This document shows positions 18,127 to 27,230 of a DNA stretch of 64,000 nucleotides, piece by piece. The position numbers and the translations under genes are program-made. A model generated the notes under the pieces. The model was not told where the DNA came from and did no database searches. It worked only from the letters and a program-made list of their open reading frames with translations. Origin of the DNA: Hymenobacter caeli (GTDB lineage: Bacteria; Bacteroidota; Bacteroidia; Cytophagales; Hymenobacteraceae); assembly GCF_013294115.1 (NCBI RefSeq), contig NZ_JABSNP010000009.1, positions 1 to 64,000 on the forward strand, written 5' to 3'. Each line of letters opens with the position of its first letter. The first letter of the stretch is position 1.

Positions 18127-18390
18127 ATGCCACATTTTTTGCCGGATGCTGAATCCATCACCGATTACTGCGGGGCTTACGAGGCCCGCGGGTGCCAATT
18201 TAAAATCGTACAAATTGCCCCGATGGGCGGGTACGGGCTTCGAATGGACTTCGGCCCTGATAGTACCGTGTCGCCTATTTTCCCGTTGCCAGCCGACGAG
18301 ATGCAAACCCCGGAAGCCGCGCAGCATTGGATGGCACACCTGCGCGACGAGCACCTGAGCCAGTTTGATTGCATACTACAAGGGCGGTAA
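18127..18390 (+). CDS. Hypothetical protein (87 aa)
   Basis: ATG 18127 (MPHFLPDAESITDYC) is chosen over an upstream start at 18067, which would be unusually hydrophobic. A pyrimidine-rich leader precedes it, as with neighbouring element genes. The sequence looks like a small soluble alpha/beta protein (FKIVQIAPMGGYGLRMDFG). A terminator follows at 18482. Function unknown. Confidence 0.55.
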   Translation: MPHFLPDAESITDYCGAYEARGCQFKIVQIAPMGGYGLRMDFGPDSTVSPIFPLPADEMQTPEAAQHWMAHLRDEHLSQFDCILQGR

Positions 18391-18481
18391 GTGATGCGAA
18401 CTAATAAGGTTGAATGTTAACGGTGGCAGCAGTTGGGAAATATATACTAATCCTCTTGTTGGGCGAACTGATTAGGAATGT

Positions 18482-18511
18482 CCGCCTCCCGGTAAGGGAG
18501 GCGGCTTTTTT
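18482..18511 (+). terminator. Intrinsic terminator
   Basis: CCGCCTCCC pairs with GGGAGGCGG across 5 nt, then CTTTTTT. It separates the umuDC-side genes from the helicase-nuclease operon. Confidence 0.85.
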
Positions 18512-18565
18512 ATGAGTGCTTACTAATGTGGGTACTGATTAGCATGTCAAGTACTCAGGGCATCT

Positions 18566-21500
18566 TTGTGGTTCTCCGCGCTTGATTCACTTCCTTCGCT
18601 CTCGGCGTGTAAGCGGGCGGATTTAACCGGCCTGAAACTAGCTTCTTTGGTAGAAACATTCTTACTTGAAATAATGCATGCGCTTCAGCTTCAAGCCGGT
18701 TACTTTATCGAAGAGTTACTGCCTGTATTAATTAAGGGCGCAACGGTAGCCGGAGGTAATGAGCAGCAAGTACATGATTTGCTGCATTGGTTGTCATGGT
18801 TTGAGGTAGAAAGTACACAGCCATTCAGGCTGGCAGCCCCGGAGTACGACAACTCTTCGCCCCACACTATCTGGACGGTGGCGGTGAACCTGCTGACGCG
18901 GGGCCTGCCGACGCGGGCACCTTTTGATTTGGCTGCGGCGGTGCTGGCCGAAAACTGGCCGGGCGAAAACTGCCTGCTGACGGCTGAGGGAGAAGTCAAT
19001 TTTGAAGTAGTTGAGAAAAACGGTAGCTTAATCTTTCCATTGTCGGAACCACCCGAGCCGGCTGCTTGGGCGGCACTGCTGTGGCGGGCCATGCATCCAC
19101 TAGACCCGCGCCTGCGGCCGGGGGCAGTGCTACGACAGCAGTTGGAAAGTTGGAAGGTTGGAACGGTTAGTGACGCGGAAATAGAGTTTGTGGCGGCACT
19201 GTTGCCCCGGTTCGGCGGTGCTCACTTTCTGCCGCAACTACTTAGCTCGCAGACCTCGCTAGAAAATCTGCTGGGATGGAGCAACGCGGAAGAGGAACAG
19301 CTACGGCGTGACGAGTTGATAGACACTGCTGTGTTCGTAAACCAAGATGCCGATTTCACGCTGGCCTTTCCTTATCCGTGGCTACCGGGCGCGGGCGCGG
19401 ACGCTCCCGTTGGTAGTGTACACCCGTGGCCGGCTGTAGTGCGTGGCGTAGTGCTGGAAGTGGACGGGCCGCACCATGAGGTGGCACCGCAGGTGCAGAA
19501 GGATGCAACTCGTGACCGGGCCTCCCGCAGCGTAGGCTGGTGGCCGGTGCGTCTGCCCACCAGAAACTTTGCGCAGCCGCAGGAGCCATTGCGGCCTATG
19601 CGGCAATTGCTGAAGGAGCATTCATATTTCAAGCAGCTACAGGCCAACTACGACCATTCGCTGCTGGAAATGGTGGACGGGCGACAGGCCATGCAGTTGA
19701 CGTTGGGGCCGCTGGCGGTGGCGAGGGTGCAACGCACCCTACTGGAGATATTTCTACACAACGCCCTGCTCGGTGTGGGTCAGTTGCGCCTAGCCGTTGT
19801 GGAAAGGGATGTACCCTGTGGCCAACAGGCCGTAGCCAATCTGCTGACGCAGCTCGACCAGTTGTACATACTGGAAGGAAGACAGCGGGAAGTACCAGCT
19901 ATTGAACTACATATATTTCCGGCCTCTGAGTTTGAGCAGCCGACGAGGCTTCTTCACTCGCCTGCAATCATTCGTCGCGGGGAAGTGCCATTAGAAACGG
20001 ATGGGTATCATGTGCTGCTGGACGTATCAATGTTGCAGCGGCCGGGCTTCTCGGCGGCTGTTGAGCTGCCGGGAGTACAGTGCTTAACCATTCGCACGGC
20101 GGCGCGGCCTCGTGAGGCTCGGCGCTTCCGGTCAGCGCCACTAATTTCCTACCCCGAACTGGTGAAGTATGACCCGGCGCGGGAAACTTACGAGGCCGCC
20201 AGCGAGGAACAACTGTTGCGGAAAGAAGTCCTGGAGCGATTTGTTCAGGATATTTTTCGGAAGCGACACCTGCGTGAAGGGCAGTTGCCGATTATTAGCC
20301 GGGGCTTGCAGGGTAAGAATGTGCTGGGGCTGCTGCCAACGGGCGGGGGCAAGTCGCTCACCTACCAGATTGCAGCCTTGTTACAGCCGGGTATCGCGCT
20401 GGTTATCGACCCGATTAAGTCGTTGATGCAGGACCAAGTTGAGGGCTTGGCGCGTAACTGGATTGACGCTGCTTCGTTTTTGAACAACTCAGTGCCGGGC
20501 CGGCCGCGCAAAGAGCTGCGACTCCGACGTATGCGTGAGGGGGAGCTGCTATTCATGTTCGTGTCGCCTGAGCGGCTGGTGATTAAAGAAGGCTTTCGTG
20601 ACCATTTGCGTCAGATGCAGGCTGCGGTGCCACGGGTAGCATTCAGCTACTGCGTGATTGACGAAGCACATTGCGTTTCAGAATGGGGACACGACTTCCG
20701 AACGCCCTACCTGCGGTTGGGAGCCAATGCAAGAGAGTTTTGCGCTCCGTATGACCCTGACAAAAACTTGGTGCTGTATGGCCTGACCGCTACTGCCTCG
20801 TTTGACGTGCTGGCCGATGTGCAGCGCGAACTGCATCTGGATGACGACGAGGGGGCCGTAATCCGCACGGCCACGATGACCCGGCCGGAATTGCACGTCA
20901 AAGTGGAAGAAGTAGGGCCTGAACTGACTGATAGAAATGCTGTGGGCGAAGCAAAGCACACGCACCTGAAACGCCTGCTACAGGAAATACCGCAGAAATT
21001 GCGGGCGTTAGATGAGCAATCATCGATGGTCCCGCTGCCGGAAAAGGCTGTCTTGCCCGTTGCGTTGAGCAAGTGGCACCCGGAGGACTTCTACAAGCCG
21101 GATGCCGGTACTGACCGGCTAACGCGGGCCGGGCTGGTGTTCTCCCCACATCGAACCGGCGTTATTGGGGTGAAGCCAATTTATGAGTTGCTCCGGGCGA
21201 CAACTGAACAGGCACTTGAAGTCGGCTACTTTATGGGCAGCGACGATGATAGTCAGACGAAGGACGGGCATCAGCAGTTGATGGCCGAGATGCAGACGAA
21301 CTACGTGACAGGCAAAAGCAATTTGCTGGTGGCAACTAAGGCCTTCGGTATGGGTATCGACAAGCCGGACGTGCGTTTCACGGTGCATTATGGCTATCCG
21401 GGGTCAATCGAGAGCTTCGTGCAGGAGGCCGGCCGTGCCGGCCGTGACCGGAGTGTGGCGTTGAACTACATTCTGTTTCACGAAAGCGATGCACACACTA

Positions 21501-23098
21501 ACGATTTCTTCTTCAACCAGGCTTTTAAAGCAAGGGAACAGGAAATGACTGTGATGCAAGAGCTTCTTACCCGCATCACGTTCCCTTCCCGCGAGTGTAT
21601 GCATTTAAATGCCGCGCTGGAAGAGGCTTTTCCAGAGGTAGAAATAGAAGCAAAGCTGACTATCACAGAGGGGGCATCGACCCCCAGAGCGCTGAATATT
21701 AATAATGCTGAAGGTTCTGGCTATGGTTGGATTGACTTTAGCAAGCTGCCAAATGTGCAGGCCGATATTGACAGAAACCAGCCAGCTGCGTCTTCTATTG
21801 AACAGTGGGCTGTGGTCAAATTCGTAGTTGCCTATTTGCTGAATCTGCCTTTGTCGGCCCGTGCTAATGCACAGTCCTTGGCTGTCGCCCTAGAAGCAGG
21901 CACGGCACCGGGCAGCATTGACGGTATCCTACCGCGTCTGGCAGCAATCAGGGCCGGAGAGACTAATAATGACCCGTTTGATATAGGTTTTCAGAATGGT
22001 CAGTTATCGTCATTGTGCGAACTGGCGGAAAGCTACGGTCTGCGCTTTACGGAAAAAGGACTTGCCGCGTACCTGGGTGCGAAGGATGGCGAGTCGTTTG
22101 CCTGGCAAGTAGGCGAGAACGTGCGGGCTGCTAACGGGCAGAAAGGGCTGCCGGAGTTGTTGCATAAGGTATTTGCTGAACAATTTATTGGGGTGCGTCA
22201 AAGCCAGGACACTTTCCGGGCTATTCACCGACTTTGCTTGCTGGAGGTGGTAGCCGACTACACAATTGATTACAGCGCCTCATCGGTGCGGGTGACGCTG
22301 GCCGCGCCTCAAGATGAAAATAACCTCCGAGCCGTGCTGCAAAAGTACCTGGCACGCTACACCACGCGGGATAATGCGCGTGAGCAGGCAGAAGCTGTGG
22401 CTATTGCGCCAGCACCGGAAGACGGTTCCTACCTGCTGAAATATGTGGACGCGCTGCTGGACTATAACGAGAAAGGAATCAAGGAAAAGCGTCGGCATTC
22501 TATTATCGCCATGCGTGATGCCTGCCTAATGGGTTTGAAGGGCGAAAATCTTAGTAACTACTTTGACCTGTATTTTAACTCCAAATATGCTAGAACAGAG
22601 TACCTGCCGCACGACACGAAAGAAGGTCGGTACTTTGATAGAGATATTATCTGGAAGTACCTGGCCTTCATGCGTAACCCACCTGATGGGCGGGGCATGG
22701 AGCGTGACAACGTAAAACACCTGCGCGGGGCATGTGCCCGGTTGCTGAGTGCCCAACCGCACAACGGGGCTTTCCTGCTCCTGGGTGCCTTCGCTACGCT
22801 ATACCTAGAACTGTCAAAAGAATCCAAAGACCGAATAGAACTGCTGATGGTATCAGCGAAACAGCAGTTATTTGACGGATTCATGGCTTATGATGGGCTG
22901 GGTGTGATGACGCTGACGGAACTGGTGGCATTCGTGCAAGGCTTCGCTAAAGAAGTTTCCGGTTACGAGCCGCGTATCGGCGAGTACGTGACGGCCCACA
23001 TTGAGGAACCCTTGCAACTGGAGCTACATGCCCGCTGGGTGAAAGAATTTACTACCCGCTTTATTGACTTTCCCACACTCGCGGCTACGGCCGAATAA
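18566..23098 (+). CDS. Nuclease-RecQ helicase fusion protein, candidate defence effector
   Basis: A 1510-aa multidomain protein. Residues about 1-280 are helical and unassigned. EVDGPHH at 298-304, with KDATRDRA (312-319) and GWWPVRLP shortly after, is the signature of DUF559/Vsr-like PD-(D/E)XK nucleases. The RecQ helicase follows: Walker A TGGGKS near 592-597, DEAH at 699-702 continuing HCVSEWGHDFR (the RecQ aromatic-rich loop), and motif VI QEAGRAGRD near 953-961. About 550 C-terminal residues match nothing I recognise; RQC and HRDC domains are not apparent. The start is uncertain: TTG 18566 is the longest, ATG 18674 (MHALQLQAGYF) is an alternative. A tail-anchored coiled-coil gene follows 8 bp later. 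GC is lower than in the chromosome. DNA unwinding plus cleavage of invading DNA is the likely activity, by inference. Confidence 0.85.
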   Translation: MWFSALDSLPSLSACKRADLTGLKLASLVETFLLEIMHALQLQAGYFIEELLPVLIKGATVAGGNEQQVHDLLHWLSWFEVESTQPFRLAAPEYDNSSPHTIWTVAVNLLTRGLPTRAPFDLAAAVLAENWPGENCLLTAEGEVNFEVVEKNGSLIFPLSEPPEPAAWAALLWRAMHPLDPRLRPGAVLRQQLESWKVGTVSDAEIEFVAALLPRFGGAHFLPQLLSSQTSLENLLGWSNAEEEQLRRDELIDTAVFVNQDADFTLAFPYPWLPGAGADAPVGSVHPWPAVVRGVVLEVDGPHHEVAPQVQKDATRDRASRSVGWWPVRLPTRNFAQPQEPLRPMRQLLKEHSYFKQLQANYDHSLLEMVDGRQAMQLTLGPLAVARVQRTLLEIFLHNALLGVGQLRLAVVERDVPCGQQAVANLLTQLDQLYILEGRQREVPAIELHIFPASEFEQPTRLLHSPAIIRRGEVPLETDGYHVLLDVSMLQRPGFSAAVELPGVQCLTIRTAARPREARRFRSAPLISYPELVKYDPARETYEAASEEQLLRKEVLERFVQDIFRKRHLREGQLPIISRGLQGKNVLGLLPTGGGKSLTYQIAALLQPGIALVIDPIKSLMQDQVEGLARNWIDAASFLNNSVPGRPRKELRLRRMREGELLFMFVSPERLVIKEGFRDHLRQMQAAVPRVAFSYCVIDEAHCVSEWGHDFRTPYLRLGANAREFCAPYDPDKNLVLYGLTATASFDVLADVQRELHLDDDEGAVIRTATMTRPELHVKVEEVGPELTDRNAVGEAKHTHLKRLLQEIPQKLRALDEQSSMVPLPEKAVLPVALSKWHPEDFYKPDAGTDRLTRAGLVFSPHRTGVIGVKPIYELLRATTEQALEVGYFMGSDDDSQTKDGHQQLMAEMQTNYVTGKSNLLVATKAFGMGIDKPDVRFTVHYGYPGSIESFVQEAGRAGRDRSVALNYILFHESDAHTNDFFFNQAFKAREQEMTVMQELLTRITFPSRECMHLNAALEEAFPEVEIEAKLTITEGASTPRALNINNAEGSGYGWIDFSKLPNVQADIDRNQPAASSIEQWAVVKFVVAYLLNLPLSARANAQSLAVALEAGTAPGSIDGILPRLAAIRAGETNNDPFDIGFQNGQLSSLCELAESYGLRFTEKGLAAYLGAKDGESFAWQVGENVRAANGQKGLPELLHKVFAEQFIGVRQSQDTFRAIHRLCLLEVVADYTIDYSASSVRVTLAAPQDENNLRAVLQKYLARYTTRDNAREQAEAVAIAPAPEDGSYLLKYVDALLDYNEKGIKEKRRHSIIAMRDACLMGLKGENLSNYFDLYFNSKYARTEYLPHDTKEGRYFDRDIIWKYLAFMRNPPDGRGMERDNVKHLRGACARLLSAQPHNGAFLLLGAFATLYLELSKESKDRIELLMVSAKQQLFDGFMAYDGLGVMTLTELVAFVQGFAKEVSGYEPRIGEYVTAHIEEPLQLELHARWVKEFTTRFIDFPTLAATAE

Positions 23099-23106
23099 TT
23101 TCGCGT

Positions 23107-24093
23107 ATGTCGACAGCATTTACCGCCGCCCTCCCGCTGCTGGAAGAACTGAAAGAAAATCTGAACCGATTAAAAACGGCTACTGATGAAATAGAAAAAG
23201 CCAAACAATCGGCCGGGGAGCACCAGCAGGCTGCCGGGCAGTTGCAGCGGGCTGCGGATGAAGCCGTGCGGGCAGCGAAACAGGCGGCAGTGTCACAGGA
23301 AAAGCTAGTGGACCAGCTGGGTCAGCAGCACCAAAAGAGCCTCGGCGAACAGGAACTGCTGTTGCGCGAGCACGTGGAGAATCTGTCGCTGCAAGCCGGC
23401 GAGCAAATCGGCAGGCAATTAGATGGCGTGAAGCAATCGGCCACCAAGGTGCAGGAATTGATTGACCGTTTGCTGACCGAGCAGCCGGCGAATCTGGACG
23501 CTATCGGTAGGCAGCATGAGCAGGGAATGGAGAAACAGCAGGAGATTCTTCGGAATGGCGTTCAGAACTGGGCTGACAAGTTACATGAACAGCTACAGGT
23601 GGAGTTGAAACTGTTGCGGCAGTCTACCGAAGTGCTACAGAAAAATACCCAACAACAGCACGACGAACTTAGTGCGGTGGCCAGTCAGCTACAGGTGGTG
23701 GCGGGGCGGGTAACGGCTTTTGCGGAGGTGATGAACGCGGCCAAATTCACGGCCCGGCTGGAAAGTATTGAGCAACACCAGAAGGATACGCTGGCCGACC
23801 TAGCGAAAAGCAAAAAGGCCAGCGACGAGGAGGCGACGAGGCTGACGGAACTGTATGAGCAGCAAGGAACTGAATTCCTGGCGGAACTGCAACGAGGGCA
23901 GCAGCAGGCAGCCGATACGGCCGGCTTGCATAAGGAGGCCTATGAACAACGCATGGATGGTTTACAAGGGTTGGTAGAGCAGTTGTCGGGACAACTTGCA
24001 CAAGCAGGACGGCAGCAGCGCCTATGGCAGCTGGTTACACTTGGTGCTGTGGTAGTAGCTGGGGTATTACTGTTTTTTACGTGCCATAACTAG
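23107..24093 (+). CDS. Tail-anchored coiled-coil protein, partner of the nuclease-helicase
   Basis: A 328-aa protein, almost entirely charged heptad-type helix rich in Gln/Glu/Lys (LLEELKENLNRLKTATDEIE, QLDGVKQSATKVQELIDRLL). A single C-terminal transmembrane segment (LVTLGAVVVAGVLLFF) ends in the short tail TCHN. It has no signal peptide, so the coil should face the cytoplasm. It starts 8 bp after the helicase stop and must be cotranscribed. It could tether the nuclease-helicase to the membrane or act as a sensor or effector; no homologous family with a name is recognised. Confidence 0.85.
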   Translation: MSTAFTAALPLLEELKENLNRLKTATDEIEKAKQSAGEHQQAAGQLQRAADEAVRAAKQAAVSQEKLVDQLGQQHQKSLGEQELLLREHVENLSLQAGEQIGRQLDGVKQSATKVQELIDRLLTEQPANLDAIGRQHEQGMEKQQEILRNGVQNWADKLHEQLQVELKLLRQSTEVLQKNTQQQHDELSAVASQLQVVAGRVTAFAEVMNAAKFTARLESIEQHQKDTLADLAKSKKASDEEATRLTELYEQQGTEFLAELQRGQQQAADTAGLHKEAYEQRMDGLQGLVEQLSGQLAQAGRQQRLWQLVTLGAVVVAGVLLFFTCHN

Positions 24094-24095
24094 AA

Positions 24096-24123
24096 AAGCC
24101 CCGACCTGCGCATGGCGGGTCGG
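24096..24123 (-). terminator. Terminator of the minus-strand early operon
   Basis: Hairpin of CCGACC and GGTCGG; on the minus strand it is followed by GGGGCTTTTC. It lies between the convergent coiled-coil gene and the last gene of the minus operon, so it may serve both. Confidence 0.5.
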
Positions 24124-24177
24124 AGCTGGCGGTGCTCGATGCACGCTGCTTCTGGTGACGACAGTTCTGCATGGCCG

Positions 24178-24564
24178 TCAGAATGGCGGTTCCTCGTCGC
24201 CTGGGCGGCGGCTAACGGGAGCCCCAAACCGGAACAGCGGTGCGGGCGCGGGTACTACACACTCGTCGTCTTCGGCGGTGGTGGCCACGAGGCAGGGCGC
24301 CGTGGCCAGCTCGTGAACTGGCCGGCCGTCATGCCCTAGACCATCCCAGCGGTGCGAGAGGTCGGGGGCTCCGGTAAGGCCTGCGTCGCCGGCTGCTGCT
24401 GCGGCCAGGGCGGCGCGGCGGGCGGCGGCCTGCTGGTGGTCGTGGGTGAATTGGGCCAGCAATTCGGTAAAGTGGGCCAGGGCCCCGGCATGGGTCTGGT
24501 AGGTGGTGCTGACGCTGACGGTGTGCCCGCGCTGGTCCTGGATGATGTTTAGCTGGGTAAGCAT
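24178..24564 (-). CDS. Hypothetical protein (128 aa)
   Basis: ATG 24564 (MLTQLNIIQDQRGHTVSVST) begins just before the preceding gene's 3' end. The first 60 residues look folded; the rest is Ala-rich and low complexity, ending DEEPPF, an ending shared with the 25653-26213 protein (EEEPPF). Last gene of the minus-strand operon. Function unknown. Confidence 0.5.
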   Translation of the reverse strand: MLTQLNIIQDQRGHTVSVSTTYQTHAGALAHFTELLAQFTHDHQQAAARRAALAAAAAGDAGLTGAPDLSHRWDGLGHDGRPVHELATAPCLVATTAEDDECVVPAPAPLFRFGAPVSRRPGDEEPPF

Positions 24565-24600
24565 GGGCTTTATCGTGAATAATAAAAAGGGGTAGGCCAA

Positions 24601-24936
24601 TTACTCGGGTGGCGACTGCTCTGGGGCCAGCCCGGCCTGCCGGTATATGTCTTGGTTATTGGCCGCCACCTGCTCATCTTCCCAGACCTGAATCGGGCGG
24701 GCGGGGTCGGCGTCGCGTTCGATTACCGCAATCAGGGCCCCCGGCTCACCGGCCGGGGTGTAGGCCTCGGCCCAGGCAGTGGCTCGTTTCAGGGCGCGGT
24801 GGATGACCTGGTAAGGCCATTCTATGCCGGTGGCGCGGTTTAGGGCCTTGACGGTGCGGGCCAGCGTCCAGACCGTCCCCCGCTGCTCGACCTTCCCAGC
24901 GGGGGACATTACCCGAAAATTGTAGTTCTCGGCCAC
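24601..24936 (-). CDS. Hypothetical protein (111 aa)
   Basis: Starts MAENYNFRVMSPAGKVEQRG, 3 bp after the exonuclease stop. Compact alpha/beta pattern with TVWTLARTVKALNRATG. No recognised family. Its place in the operon suggests a recombination or replication accessory role, which is only positional inference. Confidence 0.6.
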   Translation of the reverse strand: MAENYNFRVMSPAGKVEQRGTVWTLARTVKALNRATGIEWPYQVIHRALKRATAWAEAYTPAGEPGALIAVIERDADPARPIQVWEDEQVAANNQDIYRQAGLAPEQSPPE

Positions 24937-24939
24937 GGC

Positions 24940-25644
24940 CTACGCCCGGCTAAATATTGGGGCCCACGTCTGGGCGGTCAGGCCCAGCACGGCCGGCATT
25001 ACGGGCTGGGGCTGTTGCTGAGCGGTCAGTTTTAGCAGGCGCTCGTACTTCTTGCGGCCCTGCTCAATGAGGCCGTAGGCCTCTGTTACTTCAAACTGCC
25101 ATACTTCGAACGGGGCTTTCTTTTGCACACCGATGATGATAAAGCGGGCCGCACCCAGCAGGTCAGCGTAGAGGGCGGCTTGCCGGTCGTAGTCGTATTT
25201 CTCGATGGTGGCGCAGAAATTGGCGTAGTCCTGGCAGCTGGTGGTTTTGAAGTCCACGAGCACCACGCGGCCGGTTTTGGGGCTGGTTATCATCAGGTCG
25301 GGGCGCACCTTCACCGTGAGGCCTGTGGCCTGGTGGGTGGCGGTGTGGGTCTGCTCGGCCTGCCCCCGGTAAAGTAGGTCACGACAAAACCGCTGCCGCC
25401 GCACGGCCGCCGCCAGGGCCTCAATCTGGGCCCACGGCACGCGCTGGGTGGTGCGCTGGTACTGGCCGGGCTCCAGCACGGCGGTATGGAAGTGGCTGCC
25501 GAAGGCCAGCGCCTGCGGGTTGGGCTGGCGGGTGATGCCGAGGGCGCGGTTTTTGGTTTCGCTCAGGTCGGTGTTAGAAACGTAGGGCAGGGCGCGGTGA
25601 GCTTCTTGCGTCAGGCCGGGGTGGTGGCGATGGTCGGTGAACAT
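24940..25644 (-). CDS. PD-(D/E)XK exonuclease of the RecE/phage type
   Basis: A 234-aa nuclease resembling phage and RecE-type exonucleases (PDDEXK_1 / DUF3799 class). FGSHFHTAVLEP near 48-59 supplies the N-terminal histidine motif. KVRPDLMITS with VVLVDFKTT gives the D...DxK metal site, and YDYDRQAALYADLLG is the C-terminal Q/Y motif. Such enzymes resect linear double-stranded DNA for single-strand annealing. It follows the HNH-like gene by 8 bp. A RecT/Erf-type annealase is not evident nearby, unless the 26226-26918 product fills that role. Confidence 0.82.
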   Translation of the reverse strand: MFTDHRHHPGLTQEAHRALPYVSNTDLSETKNRALGITRQPNPQALAFGSHFHTAVLEPGQYQRTTQRVPWAQIEALAAAVRRQRFCRDLLYRGQAEQTHTATHQATGLTVKVRPDLMITSPKTGRVVLVDFKTTSCQDYANFCATIEKYDYDRQAALYADLLGAARFIIIGVQKKAPFEVWQFEVTEAYGLIEQGRKKYERLLKLTAQQQPQPVMPAVLGLTAQTWAPIFSRA

Positions 25645-25652
25645 GGCGGGAC

Positions 25653-26213
25653 TTAAAAAGGAGGTTCTTCTTCCTCAGTGAAATGATAATGGCCTTCGGC
25701 GTCCTGCGACCAGCAGCCGTTATTCTGGCTGCCTTTGGCGCTGTTAGCGCCGTAGGGGATGCTGCGAATATTCCAAACGTGGTAGCCGTGGCGGCCGTCT
25801 TTGCGGTCGATGCTGGCGCTGGCGGCGGTGCGGCCCTTCTCGCGGTGGTAGCCGGTGAATTGGCACCAGTCGCGGAAATTGGCCAGCGTAATGGTCCACT
25901 CCTTGCCCCTGGCTTTGGCGCGCTGCTTGCGGGCCGAGTAGATGTAACTGATGATGTCGCGGGCTTTCAGCGCCTGGTGGTGGTGCTTGGAGCAAAGGGC
26001 CTTTTTCTTGCCGGCCGGGCTGCCGCACCCCCGGCGCTGGCAACGGTGCTGCAGGCGCTTTCGGGTGGCCGTGGTGGGGGCGATGGGCACCCACGCCACC
26101 CCGTTGGCTTTGGCGGTGTCGTCGATGGCTGCCGCCACTTTCGGCGGGGCCAGCTGAGGCCGCCCACCGATGGGGCGGGCGACCTGCTGAACGGGCTGCG
26201 GTAGGGCAATCAC
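25653..26213 (-). CDS. Phage-type HNH-like / zinc-binding protein (186 aa)
   Basis: A Cys/His cluster (CQRRGCGSP then LCSKHHH, about 58-78) precedes a basic segment (ARKQRAKARGKEW) and ASIDRKDGRHGYHVWNIRSI. The last motif resembles the SIDRID...GY...NIR signature of phage HNH-type endonuclease proteins. The end is acidic (EEEEPPF). It probably binds or cuts DNA; whether it is catalytic cannot be judged. It lies 8 bp before the exonuclease gene in the same operon. Confidence 0.6.
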   Translation of the reverse strand: MIALPQPVQQVARPIGGRPQLAPPKVAAAIDDTAKANGVAWVPIAPTTATRKRLQHRCQRRGCGSPAGKKKALCSKHHHQALKARDIISYIYSARKQRAKARGKEWTITLANFRDWCQFTGYHREKGRTAASASIDRKDGRHGYHVWNIRSIPYGANSAKGSQNNGCWSQDAEGHYHFTEEEEPPF

Positions 26214-26225
26214 TACGGGCGGGCG

Positions 26226-26918
26226 CTACTCGGTCAGTTGCCCGGCGGCGGGGGCTGCTTCGAGCTGCGCGGGCACTTCGACGGGCGCGGGCACCCGGTA
26301 GCCCTGCACCAGCTTGGTATCGGCCTCGCCGGTGTGGGTTTCCTCGCGCCAGATGGGGAAGTCATCGGCGAACTCCTGGCGGGCCTGCACTTCGGCCGGG
26401 TCGGCGGCGGTGTAGCTGAATTCGGCGATGTAATAGGTAGCCGTTTTGCCTTCTTTCTCGGTCTGCTTCTTCTGGGCGGTGGCGGTTACCACCACGTCGG
26501 CCAGGGTCAGGTCGTCGTAGAAAAGCGGCTCGATGAGGCGGTACAGGTTTTCGACCGAATAGCCGTGAAACAGCACGGCGCAAACGGCTCCTTTGTCGTC
26601 GACAAAGTAGAGTTCGGCCCACGTCTTGCGGCCCATGTTCAGGATGTTGTCCTGGAAGATGTGCCAGGCCAGCGGGATAAAGCTCAGCGACTTGCCGAGG
26701 ACGGTCTGGCCGCCGAGGTTGAAAACGCCCGCCTTCGCGTCGAAGCGAACCTGGCGCGGGTGGCCAGGCAGGTACTTGAAGCGGCTGGTTTCGGTAACCT
26801 CGCCGCTGTTCTCGTCCACCGAAACGCTGAGGTAGGCGCGGGTGGGCTTCGGGGTGGTCTGGATGGCGACGGGGGCGGCTACTGCGGCACCGGCGGCGGT
26901 TTTGGTGGTGGTTGCCAT
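26226..26918 (-). CDS. Operon protein of unknown function, possible recombination partner
   Basis: A 230-aa protein with Ala/Thr-rich ends and a folded core (ILNMGRKTWAELYFVDDKGA, LIEPLFYDDLTLADVVVTAT). It sits 12 bp upstream of the HNH-like gene and near the RecE-type exonuclease, a place often taken by single-strand annealing or SSB-like proteins. No RecT, Erf or Red-beta motif is visible, so that role is conjecture. Confidence 0.6.
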   Translation of the reverse strand: MATTTKTAAGAAVAAPVAIQTTPKPTRAYLSVSVDENSGEVTETSRFKYLPGHPRQVRFDAKAGVFNLGGQTVLGKSLSFIPLAWHIFQDNILNMGRKTWAELYFVDDKGAVCAVLFHGYSVENLYRLIEPLFYDDLTLADVVVTATAQKKQTEKEGKTATYYIAEFSYTAADPAEVQARQEFADDFPIWREETHTGEADTKLVQGYRVPAPVEVPAQLEAAPAAGQLTE

Positions 26919-26983
26919 TGGGGCGGTTGTGGAGGAATAAAAAAGTGGGGCCAGTTGTCGGCCGGCCCCTACGCCGTTTGTGC

Positions 26984-27178
26984 TTAGGCCCGGCGCGGGT
27001 CGGGGTTCTCGTATATGTCTTGGAAGTGGCGGCAGTCGCGGATGATGTCGCGGATGGCACCGGAGCGGGTCGGGCTGTCGTTGTTGGCCGTGGTGGCGCT
27101 GAATGGCTGGCGGGCTTGCCAGACGTAGCCGCCGGCGGGCCAGCGGCGGATGTATGCGCGGAAAATCGGGGCTTTCAC
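26984..27178 (-). CDS. Small basic hypothetical protein (64 aa)
   Basis: GTG 27178 gives VKAPIFRAYIRRWPAGGYVW; the longer frame to 27280 overlaps the next gene and is less likely. It ends FQDIYENPDPRRA. No family recognised. Kept because it fits the operon spacing and has non-repetitive sequence. Confidence 0.4.
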   Translation of the reverse strand: MKAPIFRAYIRRWPAGGYVWQARQPFSATTANNDSPTRSGAIRDIIRDCRHFQDIYENPDPRRA

Positions 27179-27230
27179 GGGGGCGGGGTTGGAATGCGGG
27201 GCCGGCGTCAAATAGCCGGCCCCTGGGCGG

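Noticed and set aside
18544..18585. A frameshift at the 5' end of the helicase gene, with ATG 18544 as the real start
   Set aside because: ATG 18544 gives only 13 codons before TGA, and nothing shows that its peptide belongs to the protein; TTG 18566 or ATG 18674 suffices.
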